Positions 1 to 5,639 of a stretch of DNA of 5,663 bases are shown here, in pieces. The translations under genes were made by a program, and so were the position numbers. The stretch is from CAMLOF01 sp966692625 (GTDB lineage Bacteria > Pseudomonadota > Gammaproteobacteria > Burkholderiales > Burkholderiaceae_C), in NCBI GenBank assembly GCA_966692625.1, contig CBKZAG010000217.1:1-5663 (forward strand), written 5' to 3'. The first letter of the stretch is position 1. Each line of letters opens with the position of its first letter. A model generated the notes under the pieces. That model ran no database searches. It had not been told where the DNA came from and saw nothing but the letters and a program-made list of their open reading frames with translations.

Positions 1-352
1 TGATGTAGTAGCTGCTGGTGCCGTCGCGCGTGAGCACGCGCTTGACGGCGATCTCAGCAAACTGGCCCCACTGGCCGCCCGCGCGGTGGTCGGCGTTGTC
101 GAACACCAGCTCCACACTGGCGCGGCTGGCGGGCTTGCGGTGCGTGGTGCCGTTGAAAATCACGTCCTGCATGGACTCGCCGCGCAGTTCGCTGGCCTTG
201 GACTCACCCAGCACCCAGCGCACCGCGTCCATGATGTTGGACTTGCCGCACCCGTTCGGCCCCACCACTCCCACCAGTTGGCCCGGCAGGTTGAAGGTGG
301 TGGGTTCGGCGAACGACTTGAAGCCGGAGAGTTTGATCGTATGGAGACGCAC
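1..352 (-). CDS. smc: Chromosome segregation protein SMC, N-terminal fragment
   Basis: This is the first 117 codons of the SMC ATPase, which compacts and helps segregate the chromosome as a dimer with ScpA and ScpB; the rest lies beyond the left edge of the window. The protein opens MRLHTIKLSGFKSFAEPT, the usual SMC N-terminus. It carries the Walker A motif GPNGCGKSN at residues 31-39 and the following stretch DAVRWVLGE (42-50), and ends in the TSSYYI segment that in SMC proteins leads toward the hinge-proximal head. The signature and Walker B motifs lie in the missing C-terminal half. I chose the GTG start at 352 because homologues begin at this Met and no in-frame ATG exists nearby upstream. 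No convincing Shine-Dalgarno sequence precedes it, so translation initiation may be weak. The 5' truncation is only a window edge effect. Identification is very secure. Confidence 0.96.
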   Translation of the reverse strand, partial: MRLHTIKLSGFKSFAEPTTFNLPGQLVGVVGPNGCGKSNIMDAVRWVLGESKASELRGESMQDVIFNGTTHRKPASRASVELVFDNADHRAGGQWGQFAEIAVKRVLTRDGTSSYYI

Positions 353-401
353 GGCGCAGTGGCGGGTCGGTGACGCAGGAGCAAAGACCCAAGTTTACCG
401 T

Positions 402-555
402 GCGGCCCGGCGGCGACTTTTCTGCCCCCACGCTACGCGGCCCCCCCAAGGGGGCCTTCGTCGCCTTGGGGCGGCCCGGCGGCGACTTTTATGCCCCCAC
501 GCTACGCTGCCCCCCAAGGGGGCCTTCGTCGCCTTGGGGCGGCCCGGCGGCGACT
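402..555. repeat. GC-rich tandem repeat, 69 + 68 bp units plus 17-bp partial unit
   Basis: Two nearly identical units occupy 402-470 and 471-538, and the first 17 bases of a third occupy 539-555. The units differ by two substitutions (422 versus 491; 439 versus 508) and one base in a C-run. Each unit starts GCGGCCCGGCGGCGACTTTT and contains CCCCACGCTACGC and a perfect 8-bp inverted repeat, CCCCAAGG/CCTTGGGG, with a 12-base loop (arms 444-451/464-471 and 512-519/532-539). The partial copy ends at the stop codon of the DUF2783 gene. From memory, similar elements are scattered between genes in Comamonadaceae genomes, but I cannot search for them here. The hairpins could act as bidirectional transcription barriers or 3'-end protectors, although no T-tract follows either arm. 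The flanking 353-401, up to the smc start, shows no gene or clear promoter. Confidence 0.9.
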
Positions 556-752
556 CAAAGATCGCGCAAGGCCCGCTCGATCTGCTCGCGCACAACCTGC
601 GCGCTGCCCAGCGCCTGGGCGTTGAGCAGGGTCAGTTTCACCAGGAAAAGTTCGCTGCGCTCGGGGCCTGCCTGGTCGATGGCCTGGGCCAGCGCGTCGT
701 ACACGGCCTCCAGGTCGGCGATGCTGAGCTGGGTGTCAACGGTAGGGTTCAT
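555..752 (-). CDS. DUF2783 domain-containing small protein
   Basis: This 65-residue acidic protein matches the DUF2783 family as I recall it: a helical pattern with DLEAVYDALAQAID (residues 13-26), AGPERSELFLVKLTLL (28-43) and a C-terminal IERALRDL. It has no signal peptide, membrane segment or catalytic motif. Its function is unknown. Genes of this family are typically found directly beside FAD-dependent aromatic hydroxylases, as here: the ATG lies two bases after the hydroxylase stop, so the two are almost surely cotranscribed and translationally coupled. An accessory role for the hydroxylase, for example stabilising it, is only an inference from that pairing. The upstream GGGAACC, inside the end of the hydroxylase gene, is at best a weak ribosome binding site, which fits coupling. 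The stop codon sits on the edge of a tandem repeat. Confidence 0.85.
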   Translation of the reverse strand: MNPTVDTQLSIADLEAVYDALAQAIDQAGPERSELFLVKLTLLNAQALGSAQVVREQIERALRDL

Positions 753-754
753 GT

Positions 755-2482
755 TCAGGTTCCCAGGTTGGAAAGGGTGGTCTGCCCGGCGCTGGGTGCC
801 AGGGCGTTGGTCAGGGCTGCGCGCAGGCGCTCGGCATCCAGGCTCATCCAGCGCGCGCAGACGTGCTGGTCCGGCCGCAGCAGGTACGCGGCCCCCCGCG
901 CCGTCACGCCGTAACGCGCGCGCAGCTGGCCACGGGCATCGGCCAGCACGTCATCGGCCCCCGCCACCGGTGCACTGGCACCCACCGCCAGCACCCACAG
1001 CGGCACCCCGCGCGCCCGGAAGTCCTGCACCACCTGCCGCAGCGCTGGCGGCACTTCGGCCGCATCGGTGAAGTACAGCAACTGGAAGGCATGGTCGAGC
1101 CGGTCCAGCAGATAGTCGTCCGGCCCCAGGCACACGTTCTGCGGCGGCGCCCCCCTGCCCGGCCCGCACTTGAACAGCGCGTTGTCGTCGCCCAGGCTGT
1201 TCAGGGCGGAATGCGTGTACTCGTGAGGACGTGAGGTGCGCCAGTGGTAGAGCGGTCCGACGAACGGCTCGTTGAGCGAGAGCGACAGAACCGCATCGCG
1301 CAACAGGCGAAAGCCCCGCGTGGGCGGCGTCATGAAGCGCGTGCTCTTGCCTGCTTCGTCGATGATCTCGCGGGCGGCGCCCACGCGCTCCTGGCTGTAG
1401 GTGTGCAGCAACTGCGCGGGCGCCACCCCTTTGACGACCAAGGCGAGCCTCCAGGCCAGCGCCTGCGCGTCCTGAAAACCTGTGTTGGCACCGCGCACGC
1501 CGAAAATGGGCAGCATGTGGGCCGCGTCGCCCGTGAACAGCACCCGCCCTTGCACGTAATCCGGCAGCGTGAGTGCACGCGCCGAATATACCGAGCACCA
1601 GTCCATCTCCCACGGTGCGCCTGGGTGCCCAATCATGGCCAGTTGCGCGTCTATGCGTGCCTTGAGCGATTCGGGCGCCAGGGCCTGCTCGGGTGTCTCG
1701 TCGGCCGGGAGCTGGTAGTCCACCCGCCAGATGCCGTGCGGCTCGCGGTGCATCAGCACGGTGTTGCCCGGGTTCCACTCCGGGTCGAAGAAGGCCAGGC
1801 GCTCGGTGGGCAACGGCAGATCCACCCGGATGTCGGCAATCACGAACCGCCCTTCGTAGGATGCGCCTTCAAGCTTCAGCCCCATCATGGAGCGGATACC
1901 CGAACGGGCGCCATCAGCGGCCACCACCCACCCGGCTGGCAAGCGGTAGGCGCCTTCAGGCGTATCCACCTCCAGCGTGGCGTGATCCGCCCCCTGGGAC
2001 AGTTCCATGACCCGGTTACCCCAGCGAAAGTCGATGAGCGGATGGGCCAGGCAGGCATCCACCAGATATTCCTCCAGGTACTGCTGCTGGAGGTTGATCA
2101 TGGGAAAGAAGCGGTCATCCGGGTCGTGCGGCCCTTCCATGCGAAAAACACACCGCCCCCGGTAGAAGGAATTGCCAAACCTCCAGGGCAAGCCGTTGGC
2201 CGACACGCGGTCAGCCACGCCCACCTGCTGCAGGATTTCCATCGACCGCCGCGTGAACACGATGGCACGGCTGCCTTCGGACACCTGCAACTCCGATTCG
2301 AGGACCACGCACTGCACACCCTGTTGGGCCAGGGCAAGTGCCGTGGTCAAGCCCACCGGGCCGGAGCCCACAACGACGACAGGAACCTGTTCAGGCGCCG
2401 GGTGCGCCGAGGGCAGCCACGGCTGGAACACCTGATAGCGGTAATAGATGGAACGCCGAGGCTCGGCATGGGGCTGGTGCAT
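755..2482 (-). CDS. FAD-dependent aromatic hydroxylase (group A flavoprotein monooxygenase)
   Basis: This 575-residue protein belongs to the PHBH-fold, FAD/NAD(P)H-dependent monooxygenases, which add one oxygen atom from O2 to an aromatic ring. Visible motifs are the dinucleotide-binding GSGPVG (residues 39-44) ending in an acidic residue after the second strand (VVLE, E62), the DG motif AADGARSGIRS (188-198), and the GD motif TGDAAHMLPIFG (317-328) followed by RGANTGFQDA, which contact FAD. Residues about 465-560 (FQLLYFTD...RYGV...AYLLRPDQHVCARW) look like the thioredoxin-fold C-terminal domain of the MhpA/phenol hydroxylase-like branch. There is no signal peptide, so it should be cytosolic. 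The substrate cannot be told; resorcinol-, phenylpropionate- or salicylate-type aromatics are possible. I prefer the ATG at 2482, preceded by GGAGA seven bases upstream, over an in-frame TTG at 2521 that would translate through a dyad. It is the first gene of a pair with the DUF2783 gene. Confidence 0.92.
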   Translation of the reverse strand: MHQPHAEPRRSIYYRYQVFQPWLPSAHPAPEQVPVVVVGSGPVGLTTALALAQQGVQCVVLESELQVSEGSRAIVFTRRSMEILQQVGVADRVSANGLPWRFGNSFYRGRCVFRMEGPHDPDDRFFPMINLQQQYLEEYLVDACLAHPLIDFRWGNRVMELSQGADHATLEVDTPEGAYRLPAGWVVAADGARSGIRSMMGLKLEGASYEGRFVIADIRVDLPLPTERLAFFDPEWNPGNTVLMHREPHGIWRVDYQLPADETPEQALAPESLKARIDAQLAMIGHPGAPWEMDWCSVYSARALTLPDYVQGRVLFTGDAAHMLPIFGVRGANTGFQDAQALAWRLALVVKGVAPAQLLHTYSQERVGAAREIIDEAGKSTRFMTPPTRGFRLLRDAVLSLSLNEPFVGPLYHWRTSRPHEYTHSALNSLGDDNALFKCGPGRGAPPQNVCLGPDDYLLDRLDHAFQLLYFTDAAEVPPALRQVVQDFRARGVPLWVLAVGASAPVAGADDVLADARGQLRARYGVTARGAAYLLRPDQHVCARWMSLDAERLRAALTNALAPSAGQTTLSNLGT

Positions 2483-2488
2483 GGCTTG

Positions 2489-2493
2489 TCTCC
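2489..2493 (-). promoter_or_regulatory. Ribosome binding site of the FAD hydroxylase
   Basis: GGAGA lies six bases ahead of the ATG at 2482 and decides the start. The upstream TTG at 2521 opens the longest frame but has no such site. Confidence 0.75.
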
Positions 2494-2495
2494 GT

Positions 2496-2513
2496 ACTGT
2501 GCTGGCACACAGT
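2496..2513. promoter_or_regulatory. Perfect 18-bp dyad upstream of the hydroxylase gene
   Basis: ACTGTG and CACAGT flank a six-base spacer, 13 bases upstream of the hydroxylase ATG and just ahead of its ribosome binding site. It could be an operator for a transcription factor of the hydroxylase unit, or a 6-bp hairpin in the leader RNA. I find no clear -35/-10 pair around it, so the mode of action is unknown. Confidence 0.4.
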
Positions 2514-2536
2514 GTAGGCAAGCCCCTCGCCCAGCA

Positions 2537-2554
2537 TGTCCCCTGATAGGGACA
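2537..2554. promoter_or_regulatory. Second perfect 18-bp dyad, just after the dnaB stop
   Basis: TGTCCC and GGGACA flank a six-base spacer, two bases after the dnaB stop codon. The architecture (6-6-6) equals that of the dyad at 2496-2513 and the centres are 41 bp apart, close to four helical turns, although the arm sequences differ. It may be a second operator or a short 3' hairpin of dnaB mRNA. No run of T follows it in the direction of transcription, so it is not a typical intrinsic terminator. Confidence 0.35.
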
Positions 2555-2556
2555 AA

Positions 2557-3981
2557 TCAGTAGTCGTCTGACACCGTGTAACTGGCCAGGCTCTCGAAGC
2601 GCGTGAGCATGTTCAGGAAGGCCAGCTTCACCGTGCCCGTGGGACCGTTACGCTGCTTGCCGATGATGATCTCCGCCACACCCGGCTCCTTGCAGGCGTC
2701 CTTGGTGTAGTACTCGTCGCGGTAGATGAACATGATGATGTCCGCGTCCTGCTCAATGGCCCCGGATTCACGCAAGTCCGACATCATGGGGCGCTTGTCG
2801 GTGCGCTGCTCCACCGAACGGTTCAACTGCGACAAGGCGATCACCGGGCACTGCAGCTCCTTGGCCAGCATCTTCAGGCCCCGGGAAATCTCGCCGAGCT
2901 CGGTGGCACGGTTATCACCGTCCGACGAGGTGCCGCTCATCAGCTGCAGGTAGTCCACCACGATCAGACCCAGCTTGCCGCACTGGCGGGCTAGGCGGCG
3001 CGCGTTGGCGCGCAACTCGCTGGGCGTGAGACCAGGTGTCTCGTCGATGTGCAGCGACACGGTGCGCAGCCGCTCGATGGCTTCCGTCAGGCGCGGCCAT
3101 TCGTCGTCCGTCAGCTTGCCGGTACGCAGGTGGCCCTGGTTGATGCGCCCGATGGAGCCCACGATACGCACCGCCAGTTGGGCCGCACCCATTTCCATGG
3201 AGAACACGGCCACGGGCAGCCCCTCGTTGAGCGCCACGTGTTCGGCGATGTTGATGGCAAACGCCGTCTTACCCATAGAGGGACGCGCCGCCAGCACGAC
3301 CAAGTCACCCGGTTGCAGGCCAGCGGTCATGCGGTCCAAGTCGATGAAGCCAGTGGGCACCCCGGTGATGTCGTTGGGGTTGTCCGCCATGTCCTGCACG
3401 CGGTCCAGCAGGTCCACCACCAGGGAATCCATCGACTGGAAGCCCTGCTTCATGCGGCTGCCTTCTTCGCCGATGTTGAAGATCTTCTGCTCGGCCTCGT
3501 CGAGGATGTTGGCCACTGCCTTGCCCTTGGGGTTGAAGGCCTGGGTGGCAATGTCATCGCTCACGGAAATGAGCTTGCGCAGGATGGCGCGCTCACGCAC
3601 GATCTCGGCGTAACGGCGGATGTTGGCCGCGCTGGGCACGTACTGTGCCAGGGAATTGAGGTACGGCAACCCCCCCACTTCGTCGGCCTTGCCCTGGCTC
3701 TGCAACTGCTCGAAGACGGTGATCACGTCCGCTGGCTTGTTGGCGTTGATCAGCACCGCGATGGCCGCAAAAATCAACTGGTGCTCGTGGCGGTAGTAGT
3801 CGTCGGCACTGACCAGGTCGCCCACGCGGTCCCAGGCGCCGTTGTCGAGCAGCAGCCCACCCAGCACGCTCGATTCGGCCTCGACGGAGTGCGGCGGCAC
3901 GCGCAGCTGGGCCACCTGGCGGTCATTGCTGAACTCGATGGGGGACTCGAAATCTTCTTCGATGGGGAAGACAGCGGACAT
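2557..3981 (-). CDS. dnaB: Replicative DNA helicase DnaB
   Basis: DnaB is the hexameric 5'-3' helicase that unwinds DNA ahead of the replisome and recruits primase. The 474 residues match the usual family length. The N-terminal helical domain spans about 27-130 (PPHSVEAESSVLGGLLLD onward), then a linker, and a RecA-like ATPase domain from about 200. Key motifs are Walker A ARPSMGKT (232-239), the H1a segment FSMEM (260-264) with catalytic E263, Walker B LIVVDYLQLM (339-348, D343), sensor ALSQLNRSVEQR (382-393), and the arginine-finger region GKQRNGPTG (441-449, R444). The ATG at 3981 is preceded by AAAGGAAA at good spacing. Although it follows rplI, a terminator separates them and a promoter-like sequence lies in the gap, so it is probably transcribed independently. 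The C-terminus (TVSDDY) is intact and there is no intein. Confidence 0.98.
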   Translation of the reverse strand: MSAVFPIEEDFESPIEFSNDRQVAQLRVPPHSVEAESSVLGGLLLDNGAWDRVGDLVSADDYYRHEHQLIFAAIAVLINANKPADVITVFEQLQSQGKADEVGGLPYLNSLAQYVPSAANIRRYAEIVRERAILRKLISVSDDIATQAFNPKGKAVANILDEAEQKIFNIGEEGSRMKQGFQSMDSLVVDLLDRVQDMADNPNDITGVPTGFIDLDRMTAGLQPGDLVVLAARPSMGKTAFAINIAEHVALNEGLPVAVFSMEMGAAQLAVRIVGSIGRINQGHLRTGKLTDDEWPRLTEAIERLRTVSLHIDETPGLTPSELRANARRLARQCGKLGLIVVDYLQLMSGTSSDGDNRATELGEISRGLKMLAKELQCPVIALSQLNRSVEQRTDKRPMMSDLRESGAIEQDADIIMFIYRDEYYTKDACKEPGVAEIIIGKQRNGPTGTVKLAFLNMLTRFESLASYTVSDDY

Positions 3982-4001
3982 GGGTTTCCTTTCAACCCGG
4001 A

Positions 4002-4030
4002 ATCTTACGTGCGCAAGCAGGCAAAGTCAT
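4002..4030 (-). promoter_or_regulatory. Candidate sigma70 promoter of dnaB
   Basis: Reading toward dnaB, ATGACT (4030-4025; four of six match TTGACA) and TAAGAT (4007-4002; four of six match TATAAT) are 17 bases apart. A start site about seven bases on would give a leader of roughly 14 bases holding the AAAGGAAA ribosome binding site. The upstream terminator makes a separate promoter necessary. Both hexamers are imperfect, so this is a reasoned guess. Confidence 0.45.
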
Positions 4031-4040
4031 TGCACAACCC

Positions 4041-4082
4041 TGTGGACAACCCGTGGAACACCTGGGGAAATGCGGTGGATGA
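4041..4082 (-). promoter_or_regulatory. Four phased DnaA-box-like 9-mers upstream of dnaB
   Basis: On the minus strand, 9-mers at 4049-4041 (TTGTCCACA), 4060-4052 (TGTTCCACG), 4071-4063 (ATTTCCCCA) and 4082-4074 (TCATCCACC) match the DnaA box TTATCCACA at 8, 6, 6 and 7 of 9 positions. They share one orientation and are spaced exactly 11 bp apart, leaving two bases between 9-mers. Known low-affinity DnaA arrays in E. coli oriC have the same 9+2 spacing. The array sits just upstream of the putative dnaB -35 box, a position suited to regulation by DnaA. Only the first copy is a close match, and it lacks A/T at position 3, so DnaA binding is an inference. Confidence 0.4.
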
Positions 4083-4095
4083 CTTGCCCGGCGCC

Positions 4096-4128
4096 AAAAA
4101 CAAAACAGCCGGCACGCGGCCGGCTGTT
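4096..4128 (-). terminator. Rho-independent terminator of the rpsF-priB-rpsR-rplI operon
   Basis: A perfect 10-bp stem, AACAGCCGGC (4104-4113) with GCCGGCTGTT (4119-4128), closes a five-base loop. In the minus direction it is followed by TTTTGTTTTT, whose first bases overlap the stem. It starts 22 bases after the rplI stop. This is a textbook intrinsic terminator. Confidence 0.93.
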
Positions 4129-4150
4129 GTGCGTGTGAGGAGACAGCCGA

Positions 4151-4603
4151 TCAGGCGGTTTCACCCAGCACGGAGACGTTCACGTCCACCACCACGTCGG
4201 TGTGCAGACCGACGGAGACGGTGTAGTCGCCCACGTTCTTCAACAGGCCGTTGGGCATGCGAACTTGGGCCTTGGTCACGGCAAAGCCTTGCTTGTTCAG
4301 CTCTTCGGCGATGTCGTGGTTGGTGACGGAGCCGAACAGGCGGCCGTCAACGCCGGCCTTCTGCGACAGCTTGACGGTGAAACCGTTGAGCTTCTCGCCC
4401 AGGGCTTGGGCTTCAGCCAGCTTGGCGGCAGCAGCCTTTTCCAGTTCAACGCGGCGGGCTTCGAACTCGGCCACGGCGGACTGGGTGGCGCGGCGTGCAC
4501 GGCCGGTCGGGATCAGGAAGTTACGGGCGTAGCCGTCCTTGACCTTGACGATATCGCCCAGGTTACCCAGGTTGACAACTTTGTCGAGCAGGATGATTTG
4601 CAT
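4151..4603 (-). CDS. rplI: 50S ribosomal protein L9
   Basis: L9 binds 23S rRNA near the L1 stalk and helps maintain reading frame. The 150 residues have the normal length. The N-terminal domain shows the family signature from G13 to A36 (NLGNLGDIVKVKDGYARNFL, then IPTGRA), followed by the long connecting helix (residues about 41-72, rich in Ala, Glu and Lys) and the C-terminal domain (FTVKLSQKAGVDGRLFGSVT at 75-94, with KNVGDYTV at 122-129). The ATG at 4603 has GGAG nine bases upstream, in the 14-base gap after rpsR. It is the last gene of the operon and is followed by a strong terminator. Confidence 0.98.
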   Translation of the reverse strand: MQIILLDKVVNLGNLGDIVKVKDGYARNFLIPTGRARRATQSAVAEFEARRVELEKAAAAKLAEAQALGEKLNGFTVKLSQKAGVDGRLFGSVTNHDIAEELNKQGFAVTKAQVRMPNGLLKNVGDYTVSVGLHTDVVVDVNVSVLGETA

Positions 4604-4617
4604 GGTCGTGGCTCCTA

Positions 4618-4899
4618 TCAGACGCGGTGCTGGTCGCTGTAGGGCAGCAGGGCCAGGAAGCGTGCGCGCTTGATGGCGGTGGTCACCTGGCGCTGGTAGA
4701 TGGCGCGGGTGCCGGTCAGGCGGGCGGGGATGATCTTGCCGTTTTCAGCGATGAAGTCACGCAGGACGTCCACGTCCTTGTAGTCCACTTCTTCAACGCC
4801 AGCCACGGTGAAGCGGCAGAATTTCTTGCGCTTGAACAGCAGCGATTGGGTGTTGCGCTTGGGGCGCTTGTCTTTGTTGAAACGCTTGGGTGCAGCCAT
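4618..4899 (-). CDS. rpsR: 30S ribosomal protein S18
   Basis: S18 forms a heterodimer with S6 on the platform of the 30S subunit. The 93 residues include the S18 core from about 26 on, with the signature region VDYKDVDVLRDFIAENGKII (38-57) and PARLTGTRAIYQRQVTTAIK (58-77). The first 25 residues form a basic extension (PKRFNKDKRPKRN) longer than in the 75-residue E. coli protein; such extensions are common in betaproteobacteria. The start has AAGGAAG nine bases upstream in the 12-base gap after priB. S18 and its partner S6 are encoded in the same operon, which suits their assembly and possible joint autoregulation. Confidence 0.98.
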   Translation of the reverse strand: MAAPKRFNKDKRPKRNTQSLLFKRKKFCRFTVAGVEEVDYKDVDVLRDFIAENGKIIPARLTGTRAIYQRQVTTAIKRARFLALLPYSDQHRV

Positions 4900-4911
4900 G
4901 ATGGTGCTTCC

Positions 4912-5199
4912 TTAAGTCTGTTTGAAATCTTGGATGTGAAACACGACGCCTTTGCCGTTGCGGGTGTTGGTCAGGAACCCCTCGAACCCGTACGCGCTGC
5001 CCAAGGGCTGGCGCGCCAGGGTTTCCGCCTGTGCACCGAAGGCCACGGCCCTCAGTTCCAGGTTGACCCTGCGGGTCTGCCCCATTTCCTGCTGCTCGGA
5101 CTCATGTGCGAGCGTCAGGTCCAGGGCGGGTATGCCGGCCGGGGTGTAACGCAAGGCGGCCGTGTGGGCCAGCGTTGCGAGCATCACCAGCCGGTTCAT
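4912..5199 (-). CDS. priB: Primosomal replication protein N (PriB)
   Basis: PriB is a small dimeric OB-fold, single-strand DNA-binding protein that works with PriA to reload DnaB helicase at stalled forks. The 95-residue sequence starts MNRLVMLATLAHTAALRYTP and shows the OB-fold pattern: strand ALDLTLAHES (25-34), NLELRAVAFG (46-55), and the closing GFEGFLTNTR (71-80) and GVVFHIQDF (84-92). Location between rpsF and rpsR is the classic priB position and strongly supports the call. The start is preceded only by AAGG eleven bases away, a weak ribosome binding site, and the ATG lies inside a small potential hairpin (CGGTT/AACCG, 5192-5196/5205-5209), so expression may be kept low relative to the ribosomal proteins. 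Confidence 0.93.
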   Translation of the reverse strand: MNRLVMLATLAHTAALRYTPAGIPALDLTLAHESEQQEMGQTRRVNLELRAVAFGAQAETLARQPLGSAYGFEGFLTNTRNGKGVVFHIQDFKQT

Positions 5200-5228
5200 G
5201 GTTCAACCGACCTTGACACCTGCAGCAA

Positions 5229-5594
5229 TTACGCCGAGGCCTCCTGCTGCTGAGCCTTGCGAGCCTCTTCGCGCTCGACGGCCTTCATCATGGAAGAAGG
5301 AGCGGTATCGGCTTTCTTCTTCTGCACGGTCAGGTGACGCAGCACGGCGTCGTTGAACTTGAAGGCGTGCTCCAGCTCGGCCATCACGGCCTGATCGGCC
5401 TCGATGTTCACACACAGGTAGTGAGCTTTGGACAGCTTGTTGATCTGGTAAGCCAGCTGGCGGCGGCCCCAGTCTTCAACGCGGTGGATCTGGCCGCCAC
5501 CGTTGGTGATCATGCCCTTGTAACGCTCCAGCATGGCCGGAACCTGCTCGCTCTGATCCGGGTGGATCAGCAACACGATTTCGTAATGACGCAT
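5229..5594 (-). CDS. rpsF: 30S ribosomal protein S6
   Basis: S6 pairs with S18 on the 30S platform. The 121 residues begin MRHYEIVLLIHPDQSEQVPA, the usual S6 opening, followed by RVEDWGRRQLAYQINK (38-53), the YLCVNIEAD strand (59-67), and HAFKFNDAVLRHLTV (76-90). Residues 92-121 are a charged, likely disordered tail (KKKADTAP...EAREAR-type composition, ending QQQEASA), as often seen in this family. The ATG at 5594 has AAAAGGAG just upstream; an in-frame TTG at 5621 would add nine residues not typical of S6, so I reject it. This is the first gene of the rpsF-priB-rpsR-rplI operon. Confidence 0.98.
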   Translation of the reverse strand: MRHYEIVLLIHPDQSEQVPAMLERYKGMITNGGGQIHRVEDWGRRQLAYQINKLSKAHYLCVNIEADQAVMAELEHAFKFNDAVLRHLTVQKKKADTAPSSMMKAVEREEARKAQQQEASA

Positions 5595-5597
5595 GGA

Positions 5598-5607
5598 CTC
5601 TCCTTTT
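5598..5607 (-). promoter_or_regulatory. Strong ribosome binding site of rpsF
   Basis: AAAAGGAGAG three bases upstream of the ATG at 5594 is nearly the full Shine-Dalgarno sequence. It sets this ATG as the start over the upstream in-frame TTG. Confidence 0.85.
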
Positions 5608-5614
5608 GGATGAC

Positions 5615-5639
5615 GCGCCAAGCCATTCGGACCAGGCGC
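5615..5639 (-). promoter_or_regulatory. Possible S6:S18 autoregulatory leader hairpin
   Basis: In the mRNA just ahead of the rpsF ribosome binding site, GCGCC (5639-5635) can pair with GGCGC (5619-5615), enclosing a 15-base segment that contains CCG. A CCG held in a hairpin in the rpsF leader is the hallmark of the known S6:S18-binding RNA motif, by which the heterodimer represses its own operon. Position and CCG fit; I cannot verify the detailed fold or conservation. The promoter of the operon is not identifiable in the remaining 24 bases up to the window edge. Confidence 0.4.

Noticed and set aside
402..555. CRISPR array
   Set aside because: The units are contiguous with no unique spacers and include hairpins within 68-69 bp; this is a simple tandem repeat.
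395..595. Minus-strand 66-codon frame over the tandem repeat
   Set aside because: It consists of the translated repeat units and overlaps the DUF2783 gene in another frame; there is no ribosome binding site.
370..1071. Plus-strand open frame across the tandem repeat and hydroxylase 3' end
   Set aside because: Its protein is repetitive Ala/Pro/Arg encoded by the repeat and the antisense of real genes.
2537..2554. Intrinsic terminator for dnaB
   Set aside because: The stem is only 6 bp and no T-tract follows it in the minus direction.
1244..2563. Long plus-strand open frame of 439 codons antisense to the hydroxylase gene
   Set aside because: It is rich in His, Arg, Gln and Gly, has no recognisable domain, and covers a secure gene; long antisense frames are expected in high-GC DNA.
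3049..4326. Long plus-strand open frame of 425 codons antisense to dnaB and rplI
   Set aside because: It runs across two firmly identified genes and through the terminator, with low-complexity composition and no known fold; a codon-bias shadow.
5595..5621. N-terminal extension of S6 from a TTG at 5621
   Set aside because: The nine extra residues are not part of S6, and a near-perfect ribosome binding site directly precedes the ATG at 5594.
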